A DNA stretch of 64,000 bases from JAFLCL01 sp039809495 (GCA_039809495.1 JBDHVC010000002.1:102008-166007); one strand, 5' to 3'; shown: positions 17,672 to 26,994, numbered from the stretch's first letter. Notes: generated by a model from the sequence alone, not told the origin. Made by a program: numbers and translations.

Positions 17672-18946
17672 TCATCGGTCCTCGCCCTCGATCTCGGCGA
17701 GGATCTCCTCGATCTCGCGGGAGATCTCCGAGCTCTTGTCCGCGAGGGCGCTCGCGCGCGTGAGCATGCGTCGGGCCTCCTGGCGCAGGCCGAGCTCCTT
17801 GAGGAGCCTCCCGGCCTCGCGGTGGTAGACGACGTGGTTCTCGTGATCCGAGCCGCGCGCGAGCGTCGAGTAGAGGTCGGCCGCGCGCCCGAGGTTGCCA
17901 GCGCGCTCGTGCATCGCCGCGAGCGGCGCCGCGACGACGGCGGGGAGGTCGGTCTGCGAGCGAGCGAGGAAGAAGCGGATGATGTGCTCGAGCGTCTCGA
18001 TCGCCTCGGTGGTCCGCCCCGCGTCGCGCTTCGCGAGCGCGATCTCGAGGTAGACCGGCCAGTTGGGCTGGTCCTCGTCGTAGAGGCCGAGCGCGGCCTC
18101 CAGGATCGTGACGGCGGGCTCGGGTTCGCCGCGCGTGCGGAGGAAGACGCCCATGTTGATGAGCGGGCGCGGATCGTCCGGCATCGCGTCGACGGCGCGC
18201 TGGAGCTCGAGGATGGCCTTCTCGTCGTCGCCCGCCTGCTCGGCGAGCTGCGCGAGGAAGACGAAGGCTCGCAGGCGCGTCTCGCTCCGATCCTCGTCGG
18301 GCACCCGGGCGAGGAAGCGCTCGAGCGCCTCGACGCTCCCCGCGGTCTCGTCGGTCCGCGAGCGAGCGCGCGCGAGCTCGGCGAAGAGATAGACGCCGTC
18401 CTCCGCGTGCTCCTCGGCGAGGGCCTCGAGCCCGTCGCGGGCCGCGCGCGCGTCACCTGTGTCCATCGCGAGCAGCGCCTCGCGAAGCCGCTCGCCGTAC
18501 CCGTCGTACTCCTCGATCTGCGCCTCGGACCAGGTCCCGGCGAGCATCACCCAGCGCTCGTCGTCGCCGAGCTCGATCTCGACGCGCGCGGCGTGCCGCG
18601 CCTGCCTCTTCTCGGCCCCGTCGAGCATGCGCGCGGCGCGCTTGCGGATCGCGTCCGTGCGCGCGAGCGTCGCCGCGGTCTCGAGCTCGCCGCGCGCGAG
18701 CTCGAGGTCGCCGCCCGCGAGCAGGCGCTCGGCCTCGGCGATCCGCTGCTCGGCCAGCGCGTCCGCGCACGACGCCATGCGCGCCGTGGCGTGCTCGCGC
18801 TGCTCGGCGCTCACGTCGCCCCGCGCGGCGAGCTTCTCGTACGCGAGCCGCGCCTCGATCCAGCTCGACGCGTCGAAGAGCCGGTCGGCCTCGGCGCGCG
18901 CCTCGGCCTCGGTGGTCGTCCCGAAGAGCCGCTTGAAGAACGACAT
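17672..18946 (-). CDS. Tetratricopeptide-repeat protein
   Basis: 424 residues from ATG 18946, which overlaps the previous stop as TGATG. It starts MSFFKRLFG, an amphipathic N-terminus, with no export signal, then helical TPR-like pairs throughout (for example ERLLAGGDLELARGELETA, AVDAMPDDPRPLINMGVFL, EHIIRFFLARSQTDL). It is rich in Ala, Glu and Arg. Expected to be a cytoplasmic protein-protein adaptor. Its tight coupling to the upstream HEAT/LRV-like gene suggests that the two work together. No enzymatic motif. Confidence 0.8.
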   Translation of the reverse strand: MSFFKRLFGTTTEAEARAEADRLFDASSWIEARLAYEKLAARGDVSAEQREHATARMASCADALAEQRIAEAERLLAGGDLELARGELETAATLARTDAIRKRAARMLDGAEKRQARHAARVEIELGDDERWVMLAGTWSEAQIEEYDGYGERLREALLAMDTGDARAARDGLEALAEEHAEDGVYLFAELARARSRTDETAGSVEALERFLARVPDEDRSETRLRAFVFLAQLAEQAGDDEKAILELQRAVDAMPDDPRPLINMGVFLRTRGEPEPAVTILEAALGLYDEDQPNWPVYLEIALAKRDAGRTTEAIETLEHIIRFFLARSQTDLPAVVAAPLAAMHERAGNLGRAADLYSTLARGSDHENHVVYHREAGRLLKELGLRQEARRMLTRASALADKSSEISREIEEILAEIEGEDR

Positions 18947-20055
18947 CAGCTCCCCTTCTTCGCCACGCGCTGGAGCGCGGCGCTCTTGACGGCGGCGGGG
19001 ATGCCGCGGCTGCGGGAGAGCGCGCGGAGGTCGGCCAGGTGCAGGTGGGACAAGAAGCGCATGGAGATCCCGACGGGCGTCTTCGGGTTGAAGAGGAGGC
19101 TGCGCTTGATGTCGTAGCTCCCGAGCCACTCGCGCTTGTTCCCGATGAACCTGAGGATGTCCTCCGAGACCTGGCGGCTATTGGCGATCGCGACCGCCTC
19201 CGGCTCGCTCATCTGCGGGGAGGCGATCGCGGCCATCGCGACGATCCGGTTGGCGTCGCGGACGAGGATGGATCGCGTCGCGGCGTTGCCGATCTGCGTC
19301 ATGCGGAGCTTCTCCGCGAAATTCATGTCGGCCAGCTGCATCGCGAGGGGCTTGTAGCGGTCGCGCACCTCCTCGGAGCCGTCCACCTGATCCTGCAGGA
19401 CCGCCTCGCCGTCGTCGTCGGCCGCGAGCGCCTCGCTGAAGAGGGCGTCGCCGGGGAGGGGCTCGTCGGTGGGCTCGGGGATGAGCTGACCGGCGATCGC
19501 CTGCGCGTGCGCCTCGAAGGTCGGGATCCCGTCGACCTTGACGTCGTTGCGGACCGCGAGATCGACGAGGCGATCGACCGTCGACATGCGGGTGCTCTTG
19601 TTGCGGTAGAGCGCCTCGATGATCTCGGGACAGGCGAGGATGCGCTGCTCGTCGAGCGCGATCCGCTCCGCGAGGTGCTCCGAGCAGGTGCGCGCGAGCC
19701 GGACGATCGTGGCGCTCGCGGTCGCGGGGTTACCGACGATCCGCTCGCGGTGCTCGTCGCTCCCGAGGTGATCGACGAGCGCGTCAAGGAAGGCGGGGTG
19801 GAGCGCCGCGTCGCACGCGGCCTCGAGGACGGGCGCGGGGACGCCGTCGAGGGTCGCGCGCGCGGCCGTCGCGATGGCCTCCAGGGGATCGCGGGTGAGC
19901 TGGAGCAAGACCGCGACGAGCTCGCCGCCCTTCGCGGGGACGAGCCCCTTGGCCGCCATCTGGCGCGCGCGCTCGGGGGTCTCGGGGGCGCAGAACCGGC
20001 GGATCGTCTCCGGGAGTTGGTCGGCCGCGAGCGGTAGGGTGAGCTCCGTCGTCAT
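18946..20055 (-). CDS. Conserved alpha-helical (HEAT/LRV-like) protein
   Basis: 369 residues, ATG 20055 at the head of a five-gene minus-strand run. Mostly short helical units with a recurring pattern 'A.NP.T....' and 'LA....AP..VL' (for example ERIVGNPATASATIVRLA, SLLFNPKTPVGISMRFL), reminiscent of leucine-rich-variant or HEAT repeats. No TM, no signal, no catalytic motif. Similar proteins are annotated as hypothetical in myxobacteria, as far as I recall. It is coupled to the TPR gene, suggesting an adaptor pair. The upstream intergenic region contains an inverted repeat at 20130-20149. Confidence 0.72.
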   Translation of the reverse strand: MTTELTLPLAADQLPETIRRFCAPETPERARQMAAKGLVPAKGGELVAVLLQLTRDPLEAIATAARATLDGVPAPVLEAACDAALHPAFLDALVDHLGSDEHRERIVGNPATASATIVRLARTCSEHLAERIALDEQRILACPEIIEALYRNKSTRMSTVDRLVDLAVRNDVKVDGIPTFEAHAQAIAGQLIPEPTDEPLPGDALFSEALAADDDGEAVLQDQVDGSEEVRDRYKPLAMQLADMNFAEKLRMTQIGNAATRSILVRDANRIVAMAAIASPQMSEPEAVAIANSRQVSEDILRFIGNKREWLGSYDIKRSLLFNPKTPVGISMRFLSHLHLADLRALSRSRGIPAAVKSAALQRVAKKGS

Positions 20056-20129
20056 GCGAGGGCTGGAGCATAACCGAAGCAGCACGACGCCGCGCCTTAC
20101 GCCGCGCGTCGCTAGAGAGGGCGGAGGGC

Positions 20130-20149
20130 GCGTGCTAGATCGAGCACGC
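20130..20149. promoter_or_regulatory. Inverted repeat in the divergent panB promoter region
   Basis: GCGTGCT, spacer AGATCG, AGCACGC: a perfect 7-bp inverted repeat in the 165-bp gap between the divergent HEAT/LRV-like gene and panB. Size and symmetry fit an operator for a dimeric regulator. No flanking promoter elements are clear. Confidence 0.4.
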
Positions 20150-20220
20150 CACCGAGCGGCGTGGACCGGAATCTCTCCGGCCGCGACCGACCCGCATCCT
20201 CGGCTTGGGTGGCGCTCCAC

Positions 20221-21165
20221 ATGACCCAATCCCATGAGGGCGATCCGCGCTCGAGCGCGACGCCTCGCCCACGATCGGTGATGACGGTGCCCGCGCTCAT
20301 CGCGATGAAGCGGGCCGCCGAGCGGATCACCATGGCGACGGCCTACGACGCGACCTTCGCGCGCATGCTCGACGAGGGCGGCGTCGAGGTGCTGCTCGTC
20401 GGCGACTCGCTCGGCATGGTCGTCCAGGGGCTCGAGACGACGCTGCCGGTCACGCTCGACGAGATGCTCTACCACACACGCGCCGTCGTTCGTGGGCTCC
20501 TGCGGGCGAGGGAGCAGGGGCGCGGTGGCCGGGCGCTCGTCGTCGGTGACATGCCCTTCATGACGTATCAGGCCGACGTCGGCGACGCGCTCCGCAACGC
20601 GGGGCGCTTCCTCGCCGAGGGGGGCGCGCACGCCGTGAAGCTCGAGGGCGGCGCCGTGATGGCCGAGACGATCGCGCGCCTCGTCGCGGTCGGGATCCCC
20701 GTGATGGGCCACATCGGGCTCACGCCCCAGAGCGTCCACGCGATGGGCGGCTTTCGCGTGCAAGGCAAGAGCGAGCACGACGCCGAGCGCGTGCTCGCCG
20801 ACGCCCGCGCCGTCGAGCAGGCGGGCGCGTTCTCGGTGGTGCTCGAGGGGATCCCCGAGGCGCTGGCGACGCGGATCACGAGGGAGCTCTCGATCCCGAC
20901 GATCGGCATCGGCGCGGGCGCCGGCTGCGACGGGCAGGTGCTCGTGAGCTACGACCTCCTCGGGCTCACGCCCGACCTCAAGCCGAAGTTCGTCAAGCGC
21001 TACGCCGAGCTCTATCGGGACGGCGTCGACGCGAGCCGCCGCTACGCCGAGGAGGTGAGGGCGGGGCTCTTCCCCGCGAAGGAGCATACGTTCGGCGCGA
21101 AGGCCGAGGCGCCGAGCGCTCCCGAGGCGCGAGCGCGCGCCGGGTACGGACCGAGCGAGGCGTGA
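20221..21165 (+). CDS. panB: 3-methyl-2-oxobutanoate hydroxymethyltransferase
   Basis: 314 residues from ATG 20221, which has GGGTGG 8 nt upstream. A later ATG at 20281 is possible and closer to the family's usual start. This is the first step of pantothenate synthesis, adding a hydroxymethyl group from methylene-tetrahydrofolate to alpha-ketoisovalerate. Family signatures: TAYDATFARMLDE, VLLVGDSLGMV with the metal-binding Asp, VVGDMPFMTY, HIGLTPQSVH, and VVLEGIP carrying the catalytic Glu, then IGIGAG..CDGQVLV. It is followed after 3 nt by panC. The 30-residue tail past the barrel is Ala/Glu-rich and probably disordered. Confidence 0.96.
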   Translation: MTQSHEGDPRSSATPRPRSVMTVPALIAMKRAAERITMATAYDATFARMLDEGGVEVLLVGDSLGMVVQGLETTLPVTLDEMLYHTRAVVRGLLRAREQGRGGRALVVGDMPFMTYQADVGDALRNAGRFLAEGGAHAVKLEGGAVMAETIARLVAVGIPVMGHIGLTPQSVHAMGGFRVQGKSEHDAERVLADARAVEQAGAFSVVLEGIPEALATRITRELSIPTIGIGAGAGCDGQVLVSYDLLGLTPDLKPKFVKRYAELYRDGVDASRRYAEEVRAGLFPAKEHTFGAKAEAPSAPEARARAGYGPSEA

Positions 21166-21168
21166 CCG

Positions 21169-22023
21169 ATGGAGATCACGGGAGAGAAGGAGCGCCTACG
21201 CGCGTTCGCGGAGGGGGCGCGCGCGCGAGGCGCGCGGGTCGGCGTCGTCCCGACGATGGGCGCGCTCCACGCCGGGCACCTCGCGCTCGTGGACGAGGCG
21301 AGGCGCGCGGGCGCGACGCAGGTCATCGTCACGATCTTCGTCAATCCCTTGCAATTCGGCCCGAGTGAGGATCTCTCGCGGTATCCGCGGACCTTCGAGG
21401 CGGACGCGAGCGCGTGCGAGAAGAGGGGCGTCGATCTCCTCTTCGCGCCGACGCCCGTCGCGATGTACCCGGAGGGGTTCGCGAGCGAGGTGAGGGTCCG
21501 CGGGCTCACCGAGGTGCTCGAGGGGGCTCATCGGCCGGGCCACTTCGACGGCGTGACCACCGTCGTGGCCAAGCTCTTCGCCCTGATCGGCCCCTCGGTC
21601 GCCGTCTTCGGTCGCAAGGACTACCAGCAGTGGCGCGTCCTCTCGAAGATGGTGGAGGACCTCGAGCTGCCGATCGCGATGCGCGGCATGCCGACCGTGC
21701 GCGAGCCCGACGGTCTCGCGATGAGCTCGCGAAACCGCTACCTCGGCGAGAGCGAGCGGGGGCGCGCGCTCGCCCTCTCGAGGGGGCTGCGCCTCGCCCT
21801 CGAGGCGTTCGACGCGGGGGAGCGCGACGCGCGCCGGCTCGAGCAGATCGCGCGCGCTCCGATCGAGCCGGCCTTCGACGCGATCGACTACGTCGCCGTC
21901 GCCGACGCCGACACGCTGCGGCCGATCGATCGCGTCGCGTCGCGCGCGCTCGTCGCGGTCGCCGCGCGCATCGGCGCGACGCGGCTCATCGACAACGTGG
22001 TGCTCGGCGAGGATCGGCTCTGA
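21169..22023 (+). CDS. panC: Pantothenate synthetase
   Basis: 284 residues, ATG 3 nt after the panB stop. It condenses pantoate and beta-alanine using ATP. Visible motifs: PTMGALHAGHLAL with the HxGH nucleotide-binding signature, FVNPLQFGP-EDLSRYPR, VFGRKDYQQ, and LAMSSRNRYL, the KMSKS-equivalent loop. Length matches the family. It forms an operon with panB. panD (beta-alanine supply) is not in this window. A structured repeat element starts directly after its TGA stop. Confidence 0.97.
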   Translation: MEITGEKERLRAFAEGARARGARVGVVPTMGALHAGHLALVDEARRAGATQVIVTIFVNPLQFGPSEDLSRYPRTFEADASACEKRGVDLLFAPTPVAMYPEGFASEVRVRGLTEVLEGAHRPGHFDGVTTVVAKLFALIGPSVAVFGRKDYQQWRVLSKMVEDLELPIAMRGMPTVREPDGLAMSSRNRYLGESERGRALALSRGLRLALEAFDAGERDARRLEQIARAPIEPAFDAIDYVAVADADTLRPIDRVASRALVAVAARIGATRLIDNVVLGEDRL

Positions 22024-22024
22024 C

Positions 22025-22158
22025 GGCGCGCCCGGCTCGACGTGATCGTGTCGAGCGCAGGCACGCTGCGCACCGCGTGAGGGAGGCTCACGCCGGTTCG
22101 CTCGGCGTGCAGGGGGGAGCTCTGGACCGACCCTCCGACGCGCCGTTTTCTTTCGGCG
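22025..22158 (+). repeat. Structured intergenic element, copy A
   Basis: Starts right after panC. It contains the conserved box GGGAGGCTCACGCCGGTTCG and onward. Stem 1 is CACGCCG (22089-22095) with CGGCGTG (22103-22109). Stem 2 pairs a G-run near 22112-22117 with CCCTCC near 22131-22136. A short third stem is CGCCG/CGGCG (22141-22145 with 22154-22158). Related to copies B (34425) and C (53611). Confidence 0.65.
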
Positions 22159-22194
22159 AGGCCCGCGCTCGCGCTACACGCAGGCTCGAGCGAC

Positions 22195-24669
22195 ATGGCA
22201 TCGATCGGGCATGAACCGCGGCGTCGTCACGGGCGAAGGCGAGCCTCGCTGCTCTGCTCGTCGCTCGCGCTCTTCGCCGCGACGTGCCACGCGGAGGCGA
22301 ATTCGCCCGAGCTCGCGGAGCCCGAAGCGCGGATCATGACGCCCGCTCCGGCCGCGGACGCCGCCGTCGCCAGGCCGACGGAGAGCGTCCTCGCGCTCCG
22401 GCGCGCCGCGAGCCTCGACGGCGACGCCGCCATCGTCGCGCGCGCCGACGCCCTCGCGTCGGCGGGCGGGGCGGACGAGGCGCAATTGCTCTGGCTGGCG
22501 GCGAGCCTCGACGCGGACCGGAGCGCCTCCGACGCGCGCCTCGAGCGGATCGCGACGGGCGCCTCGCCCCTCGCGCCGTGGGCCGCGATCGAGCTCGCGC
22601 GTCGCGCGCTCGAGGCCGATCCGGCGCGCGCGCGTGAGCGCCTCTCGGCCGTGCTCGGGCCACGCGCGGCGACGCTCGGGCTCGACGCGCGGTGGGCGGG
22701 CCACGACGAGGCGCGCGCCCTCGACGCGCTGGCGCTCGCGCGGCTCGGGGACCGGCCCGTCGAGGAGCGTGAGGCGGCGCTTCGCGGCGCGCTCGCGCCG
22801 ACGCTCGTTCCGGGGCTCTACGGCGATCTCACGCGCGCCCTCGCCGATCTGCTCGTCGCGCGGGGCGATCCGGACGCCGCGCGGGAGGCGATCGATCTCT
22901 ACGACGCGCTCCTCGCGCGGGCCACGCTCGGCGCGAGCGCTCCCTTGCGTGCGGCGCGCGCGGCGGCGCTCGAGGCCCTCTCGGACGCGGACCGCGCCGC
23001 CCTCCGCGAGCCGAGCGTGGCCCGCGCGAGGGAGCGTGCGGCCTACCTCTCCGAGATCGGGCGCGCTCGCGAGGCGGCGAGCGGCTTCGTCGAGCTCGCG
23101 CGGCGCTTCGAGCCGGGATCCGTCGAGCGCTGTCAGGCGCTCCTCGACGCCGGTCGCGTGCTCGCGCGGGCCCGGGCTCGCGAGGCCGCGGTCGAGCAGC
23201 TCGACGCGATGGTCGTGGAGTGCGAGCCCGCGCTCGCGCGCGCGCTCGAGCGCGCGCTCGAGCGGATCGAGCCGGAGCCCTCGCTCGCGAGCCGGCGCGA
23301 CGCGCTCGCGTGGGCGAGCTACACGGCGGGGCGCGCGCTCGTCTCGATGGGCCGAGGAAACGACGCGCTCTCTCGGCTCGCGGCCGTCGAGAGGCTCGCG
23401 CCCTCGCACCGGCTGCTCGACGACGCGCTCGTGCTCGAGGCGCGCATCCGCCTCGAGGCCGGCGATCGGGACTGCGCGCGCGAGGCGTTAGAGCGCGCGG
23501 TCGCGCAAGAGGGCGACCTTCGAGGCGAGGCGCGCTTCCTCCTCGCGTGGGAGCTCCGGGGCGAGGGGCGGCTCGCGGACGCGCTCGCGACGCTCGAGGC
23601 GAGCCTCGCGGAGGGAACGGGCGAGGCGGCCGAAGGGGTCGTGGGACGCGCCGCGTACTGGCGCGCGCGCCTTCTCGCGGAGCTGGGCCGCTCCGCGGAC
23701 GCGCTCGACGCCTACGAGGCGCTCGCCCGCGCGCAGCCGCTCACCTACTACGGGCGCCTCGCGCTCGCGCGGATCGACGAGCGAGACGCGGGGCGCGGTG
23801 AGCGCCTGCGCGAGGCGACCCTCCGCGGGCGGCTCCCGCTCGCGCGCGCGCTCGAGGACGGTGACTCGCTCGTCGCGCGCTCCTCGTTCGCGCGCGCCGT
23901 CGCCGAGCGCCTCTCGACGGCGGAGGCGAGGGCCACCTTCGCGCGGGCCACGGCGCTCCTCGTCGTCGGCGAGCGCCAGCGGGGGGAGCGCGAGCTCGCG
24001 TCGCTCGGCATCGACGCCGACGCGGGCGCCGACACGGTCCGGACGCTCGCCGCGCTGCTCGCGGACACGGGCTATCCGACCCGCGCGACCGAGCTCGCGC
24101 GCCGTCGCCTGCCGCCGATGGTGGCGTCCCCCGACGACGACGCGAGCCTCGCGCTCTATCGCATCGCCTACCCGGACGCCTACGCGGGGCTGATCGAGGA
24201 GGCGGCCGCGCGCGAGGGGGTCGACCCGTCCTTCGTGCGCGCCGTGGCGCGCGAGGAGTCGAGCTTCGATCCCGGCGCCGTCTCCGTCGCGCGAGCGTAC
24301 GGCCTGCTCCAGATCATCACGCCGACCGCGGAGCGTTACGCGCGCGGCACGGGCCTCGCGAGCGATCCGGCGGCGCTCCGCGTCCCGGCGATCAACGTCC
24401 AGATCGGCGTGCGCTACATGCGCGCGCTCGCGCGACGGTACGGTGAGCACGCGGCGTTCATTCCGCCCGCGTACAACGCTGGAGAGGGGAACGTCGACCG
24501 CTGGATGCGCGCGCGCCGCGATCAGCCCTTCGACGCGTGGGTGGAGGAGATCCCCTTCGCCGAGACGCGCGGCTACACCCGGCGCGTGCTCCAGAGCTGG
24601 ATCATCTACGGCTTCCTCGACCGGGGGGCGTTCCCGACGTTGCCAGCGACGCTGCCGGCGCGCGGCTGA
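22195..24669 (+). CDS. Soluble-type lytic murein transglycosylase
   Basis: 824 residues. The N-terminus is basic (RRRHGRRR) and followed by a hydrophobic export signal ending near ATC-HAEA; a lipobox is not convincing. Residues about 50-650 are an Ala/Arg-rich helical superhelix of TPR-like repeats, as in the Slt70 U-domain. The catalytic SLT domain is at about 660-805: AREESSFDPGAVS with the catalytic Glu, AYGLLQI, and AYNAGEGNVDRW. It cleaves peptidoglycan to 1,6-anhydro products in the periplasm. The helical region is longer than in E. coli Slt. It converges with a FliJ/SctO-like gene 12 nt away. Confidence 0.93.
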   Translation: MASIGHEPRRRHGRRRASLLCSSLALFAATCHAEANSPELAEPEARIMTPAPAADAAVARPTESVLALRRAASLDGDAAIVARADALASAGGADEAQLLWLAASLDADRSASDARLERIATGASPLAPWAAIELARRALEADPARARERLSAVLGPRAATLGLDARWAGHDEARALDALALARLGDRPVEEREAALRGALAPTLVPGLYGDLTRALADLLVARGDPDAAREAIDLYDALLARATLGASAPLRAARAAALEALSDADRAALREPSVARARERAAYLSEIGRAREAASGFVELARRFEPGSVERCQALLDAGRVLARARAREAAVEQLDAMVVECEPALARALERALERIEPEPSLASRRDALAWASYTAGRALVSMGRGNDALSRLAAVERLAPSHRLLDDALVLEARIRLEAGDRDCAREALERAVAQEGDLRGEARFLLAWELRGEGRLADALATLEASLAEGTGEAAEGVVGRAAYWRARLLAELGRSADALDAYEALARAQPLTYYGRLALARIDERDAGRGERLREATLRGRLPLARALEDGDSLVARSSFARAVAERLSTAEARATFARATALLVVGERQRGERELASLGIDADAGADTVRTLAALLADTGYPTRATELARRRLPPMVASPDDDASLALYRIAYPDAYAGLIEEAAAREGVDPSFVRAVAREESSFDPGAVSVARAYGLLQIITPTAERYARGTGLASDPAALRVPAINVQIGVRYMRALARRYGEHAAFIPPAYNAGEGNVDRWMRARRDQPFDAWVEEIPFAETRGYTRRVLQSWIIYGFLDRGAFPTLPATLPARG

Positions 24670-24681
24670 TCGAGCGTGCCG

Positions 24682-25152
24682 TCAGGACGATCGGCGCCGA
24701 TCGTCGAGCTCGGCCTCCTCCTTCGCCTCCCGCTCGCGCCGCTCGTCGTCACGGAACCGCTCGTGGTGCTGCTCGACGGCCTCCCGCGCGACGCGCGCCG
24801 CGGCGAGCTCCTCGCGAGCGAGCTCGACGCGCTCTGCGCACGAGCGCTCAATCGAGCGAGCGTGCTCGAGCGCCTCGAGGAGGAGGCGCGCCTCCTCCGC
24901 GCGCCGCGCGCGCCACGCGCGCAGCCGGATCGCGTCCTCGGGTCGCACGGCGGTGAGGGACCTGGCGCGCTCGGCGTCGAGGGTGGCGCGGCTCGCCGCC
25001 TCGTGCTCCGAGAGGCGGCGCGCCGCCTCGGCGACGTGCTCGGTCGCGTCGCGGAGCGCGTCGAGCGCGCCCGCCAAAGCTCGCGTCGCCTCGTCCTGCG
25101 CGCGCTCACGGAGCGAGCGGAGCGGCTCGAGGGGGTAGTCGGTCTTCGCCAT
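24682..25152 (-). CDS. FliJ/SctO-like coiled-coil protein (tentative)
   Basis: 156 residues from ATG 25152, which overlaps the stop of the lipoprotein gene as TGATG; the longer open frame beyond it is a shadow. The protein starts YPLEPLRSLRERAQDEATRA and then is one continuous charged coiled coil, ending HHERFRDDERREREAKEEAE-LDD. This start, length and tail match FliJ of flagella and SctO/YscO of type III secretion, the stalk inside the export ATPase ring. No other flagellar or type III gene lies in the window, so it is isolated or serves a distant locus. It could also be an unrelated coiled-coil protein. Confidence 0.6.
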   Translation of the reverse strand: MAKTDYPLEPLRSLRERAQDEATRALAGALDALRDATEHVAEAARRLSEHEAASRATLDAERARSLTAVRPEDAIRLRAWRARRAEEARLLLEALEHARSIERSCAERVELAREELAAARVAREAVEQHHERFRDDERREREAKEEAELDDRRRSS

Positions 25153-26759
25153 CAGTCGAGCGGGGCCTCGCGGTCGGCCGCGACCCGACCGGGGAGCTCG
25201 AGGGCGCTCGCGCCGTCGTCGGACAGCCAGAAGAGCTGGACGTCGCCGTCGAGCCGATCGGCGCGCAGATCGCGATCGTCGTCGTGCATCGCGAGCGTCG
25301 CGTCGAAGCGCAGGCGCTTGAGCCGATCGTCCAGCGCCCGCGCTCGCTCGGCGAGCGAGCGGAGGAGCTCGTCCGCCGCGGCGGCGCAGCCGCCGCGCAC
25401 ACAGCGCTCGTCGCAGGACGCGAGCCGCGGATCGCTCTCGACGAGCGCGACGAGGGCCGCGCAGCTCTCGCCCTCCCGCACGCTCGCGGCTACGTCCGAG
25501 CCCGCGCGCCGCGCGAGCGCGTCGAGCGTCGAGAGCCAGAGCGACGCCCCACCCACCTCGACGTCGAAGCCCGAGATCGCGATCGCGTCTCGGCCGGAGA
25601 CCGAGGCGAGCCGCGCGAGCGACGCCTCGAAGCTCGGCGGGAGCACGCTCCCCGCGGCGCTCGCGCGAAGGCTCGTGACGCGGACCGGATCGCCGACGAC
25701 GAGGGTGCCCTCGAGCCGCACGCTCCCGAGCGCGTCGGTCGCGTCCGTCGCGAGCGAGGACACGGAGGCCGCCCACGTCGATCCCTCGCGCTCGAGCTGC
25801 GCCGCGAGCTGCGCGTCCAGCCCCTCGCGACGGGCCGCGATCAGGGTGGCGGCGTCGCGCGAGCCCTCGAGCGCGCTCGCGAGCCCGTCGAGCAAGAGCG
25901 CCGCGTCGCGCGCCGGGGTGCTCGCCTCGAGGAGGGACCGCGCGACGGGCGCGGTCGCCGTCGTCGCGTCGAGCTCGAGCGCCAGGGCGAAGGAGCCGCC
26001 CGGATCGAGCGGGAGATCGTGGACGGCGACGGATGAGCGGGCCGTCGCGTGGGGCGAGACGCGGATGCCCTCGGCGCAGCCGCGGGCGACGATGACCCCC
26101 GCCTCGGATCGACCTCGCACCGAGAGCGTCCAGCTCGCGCTGGTCGGCAGCGACCGGTACGTCGTGACGACGATGCCGCTCGTCAGCGTTCGCTCGTCGC
26201 CGCCGCTCGGAGACGAAGGGATCGACGCGCATGGGACGTCGGCGACGAGCTGGACGAGGTAGGCGGCGACGTCTCGCGTGACGTCGGGCTCGAGCGTGAC
26301 CTCGAGATCGCCGAACTCGCTCCCGACCGAGACGTCGATGACGACGGGAGCCGCTCCCGACGCCGTCACGCGCAGGCGAAACGTCGTCGGCAGCGGACCC
26401 GCGACGAGGGTCACGGACGCGGCGCCGTCGGAGGAGGTGACGCCCTCGAGCGCGCGCAGGGTGCTCGAGCGCACCGAGCCTTCGAGCGCGAACGCGATGC
26501 TCGCCCCAGCGACCGGCGCCTCGTCCTCGAGCAGACGCACGCGGAGCGTGCGCTCGGCGAGCGGCGCCAGCGTGACGACCCCGTTCGACTCGGGCACGAG
26601 CGCGCGGCGTCGGACGATGGCGGCGTCCGGCGCTGGGCCCGCGTCGCCTACGAACAACTCACGTGGCTCGTCGCACCCGACGAGGGCCAGCACGCCGACG
26701 AGGACGGCCGCGAGAACGCGAGGCGCGCCCGGCGAGAGGGGACGCGAACGACCAAGCAT
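25152..26759 (-). CDS. Large lipoprotein with Ig-like N-terminal region
   Basis: 535 residues, ATG 26759. A lipoprotein signal with lipobox ALVGC is at the N-terminus. Residues about 45-160 look like an Ig/Big-type beta-sandwich (LRVRLLEDEAPVAGASIAF, GAASVTLVAG). The remainder is mixed alpha/beta and rich in Ala/Asp, with a cluster of Cys near residue 455 (CDERCVRGGC). No enzymatic motif. It is translationally coupled to the FliJ/SctO-like gene, an unusual pairing. Function unknown; it may be an envelope protein of the same system. Confidence 0.75.
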   Translation of the reverse strand: MLGRSRPLSPGAPRVLAAVLVGVLALVGCDEPRELFVGDAGPAPDAAIVRRRALVPESNGVVTLAPLAERTLRVRLLEDEAPVAGASIAFALEGSVRSSTLRALEGVTSSDGAASVTLVAGPLPTTFRLRVTASGAAPVVIDVSVGSEFGDLEVTLEPDVTRDVAAYLVQLVADVPCASIPSSPSGGDERTLTSGIVVTTYRSLPTSASWTLSVRGRSEAGVIVARGCAEGIRVSPHATARSSVAVHDLPLDPGGSFALALELDATTATAPVARSLLEASTPARDAALLLDGLASALEGSRDAATLIAARREGLDAQLAAQLEREGSTWAASVSSLATDATDALGSVRLEGTLVVGDPVRVTSLRASAAGSVLPPSFEASLARLASVSGRDAIAISGFDVEVGGASLWLSTLDALARRAGSDVAASVREGESCAALVALVESDPRLASCDERCVRGGCAAAADELLRSLAERARALDDRLKRLRFDATLAMHDDDRDLRADRLDGDVQLFWLSDDGASALELPGRVAADREAPLD

Positions 26760-26994
26760 AAGTCCCTCGAGGATAGCCGCTTCGGCGCGTTTGCGCGAGC
26801 CGCGCTCGTGCTACGACTCGCGCGCGGAGGTCCGCCGGAGGGCGCTCGCCGGCGGATCGACTCGATGCTCGACGAGGTCGCTCGAGGCCTCCCCCGCCGG
26901 GACCTGCCGTCGGGGCTCACCCCAACCGACGAACGCCGCTCGCGGGCCATCCCACGCGGATCCGATCCGCCGAGCGCGCTACAACGGAGCGGCC
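26760..26994. promoter_or_regulatory. Divergent intergenic region
   Basis: Separates the lipoprotein (minus) from the LolC/E-like permease (plus). On the plus strand TACAAC at 26980-26985 could be a -10 element; GGAG (26986-26989) precedes GTG 26995 by 5 nt. No clear -35. Nothing else recognisable. Confidence 0.35.
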
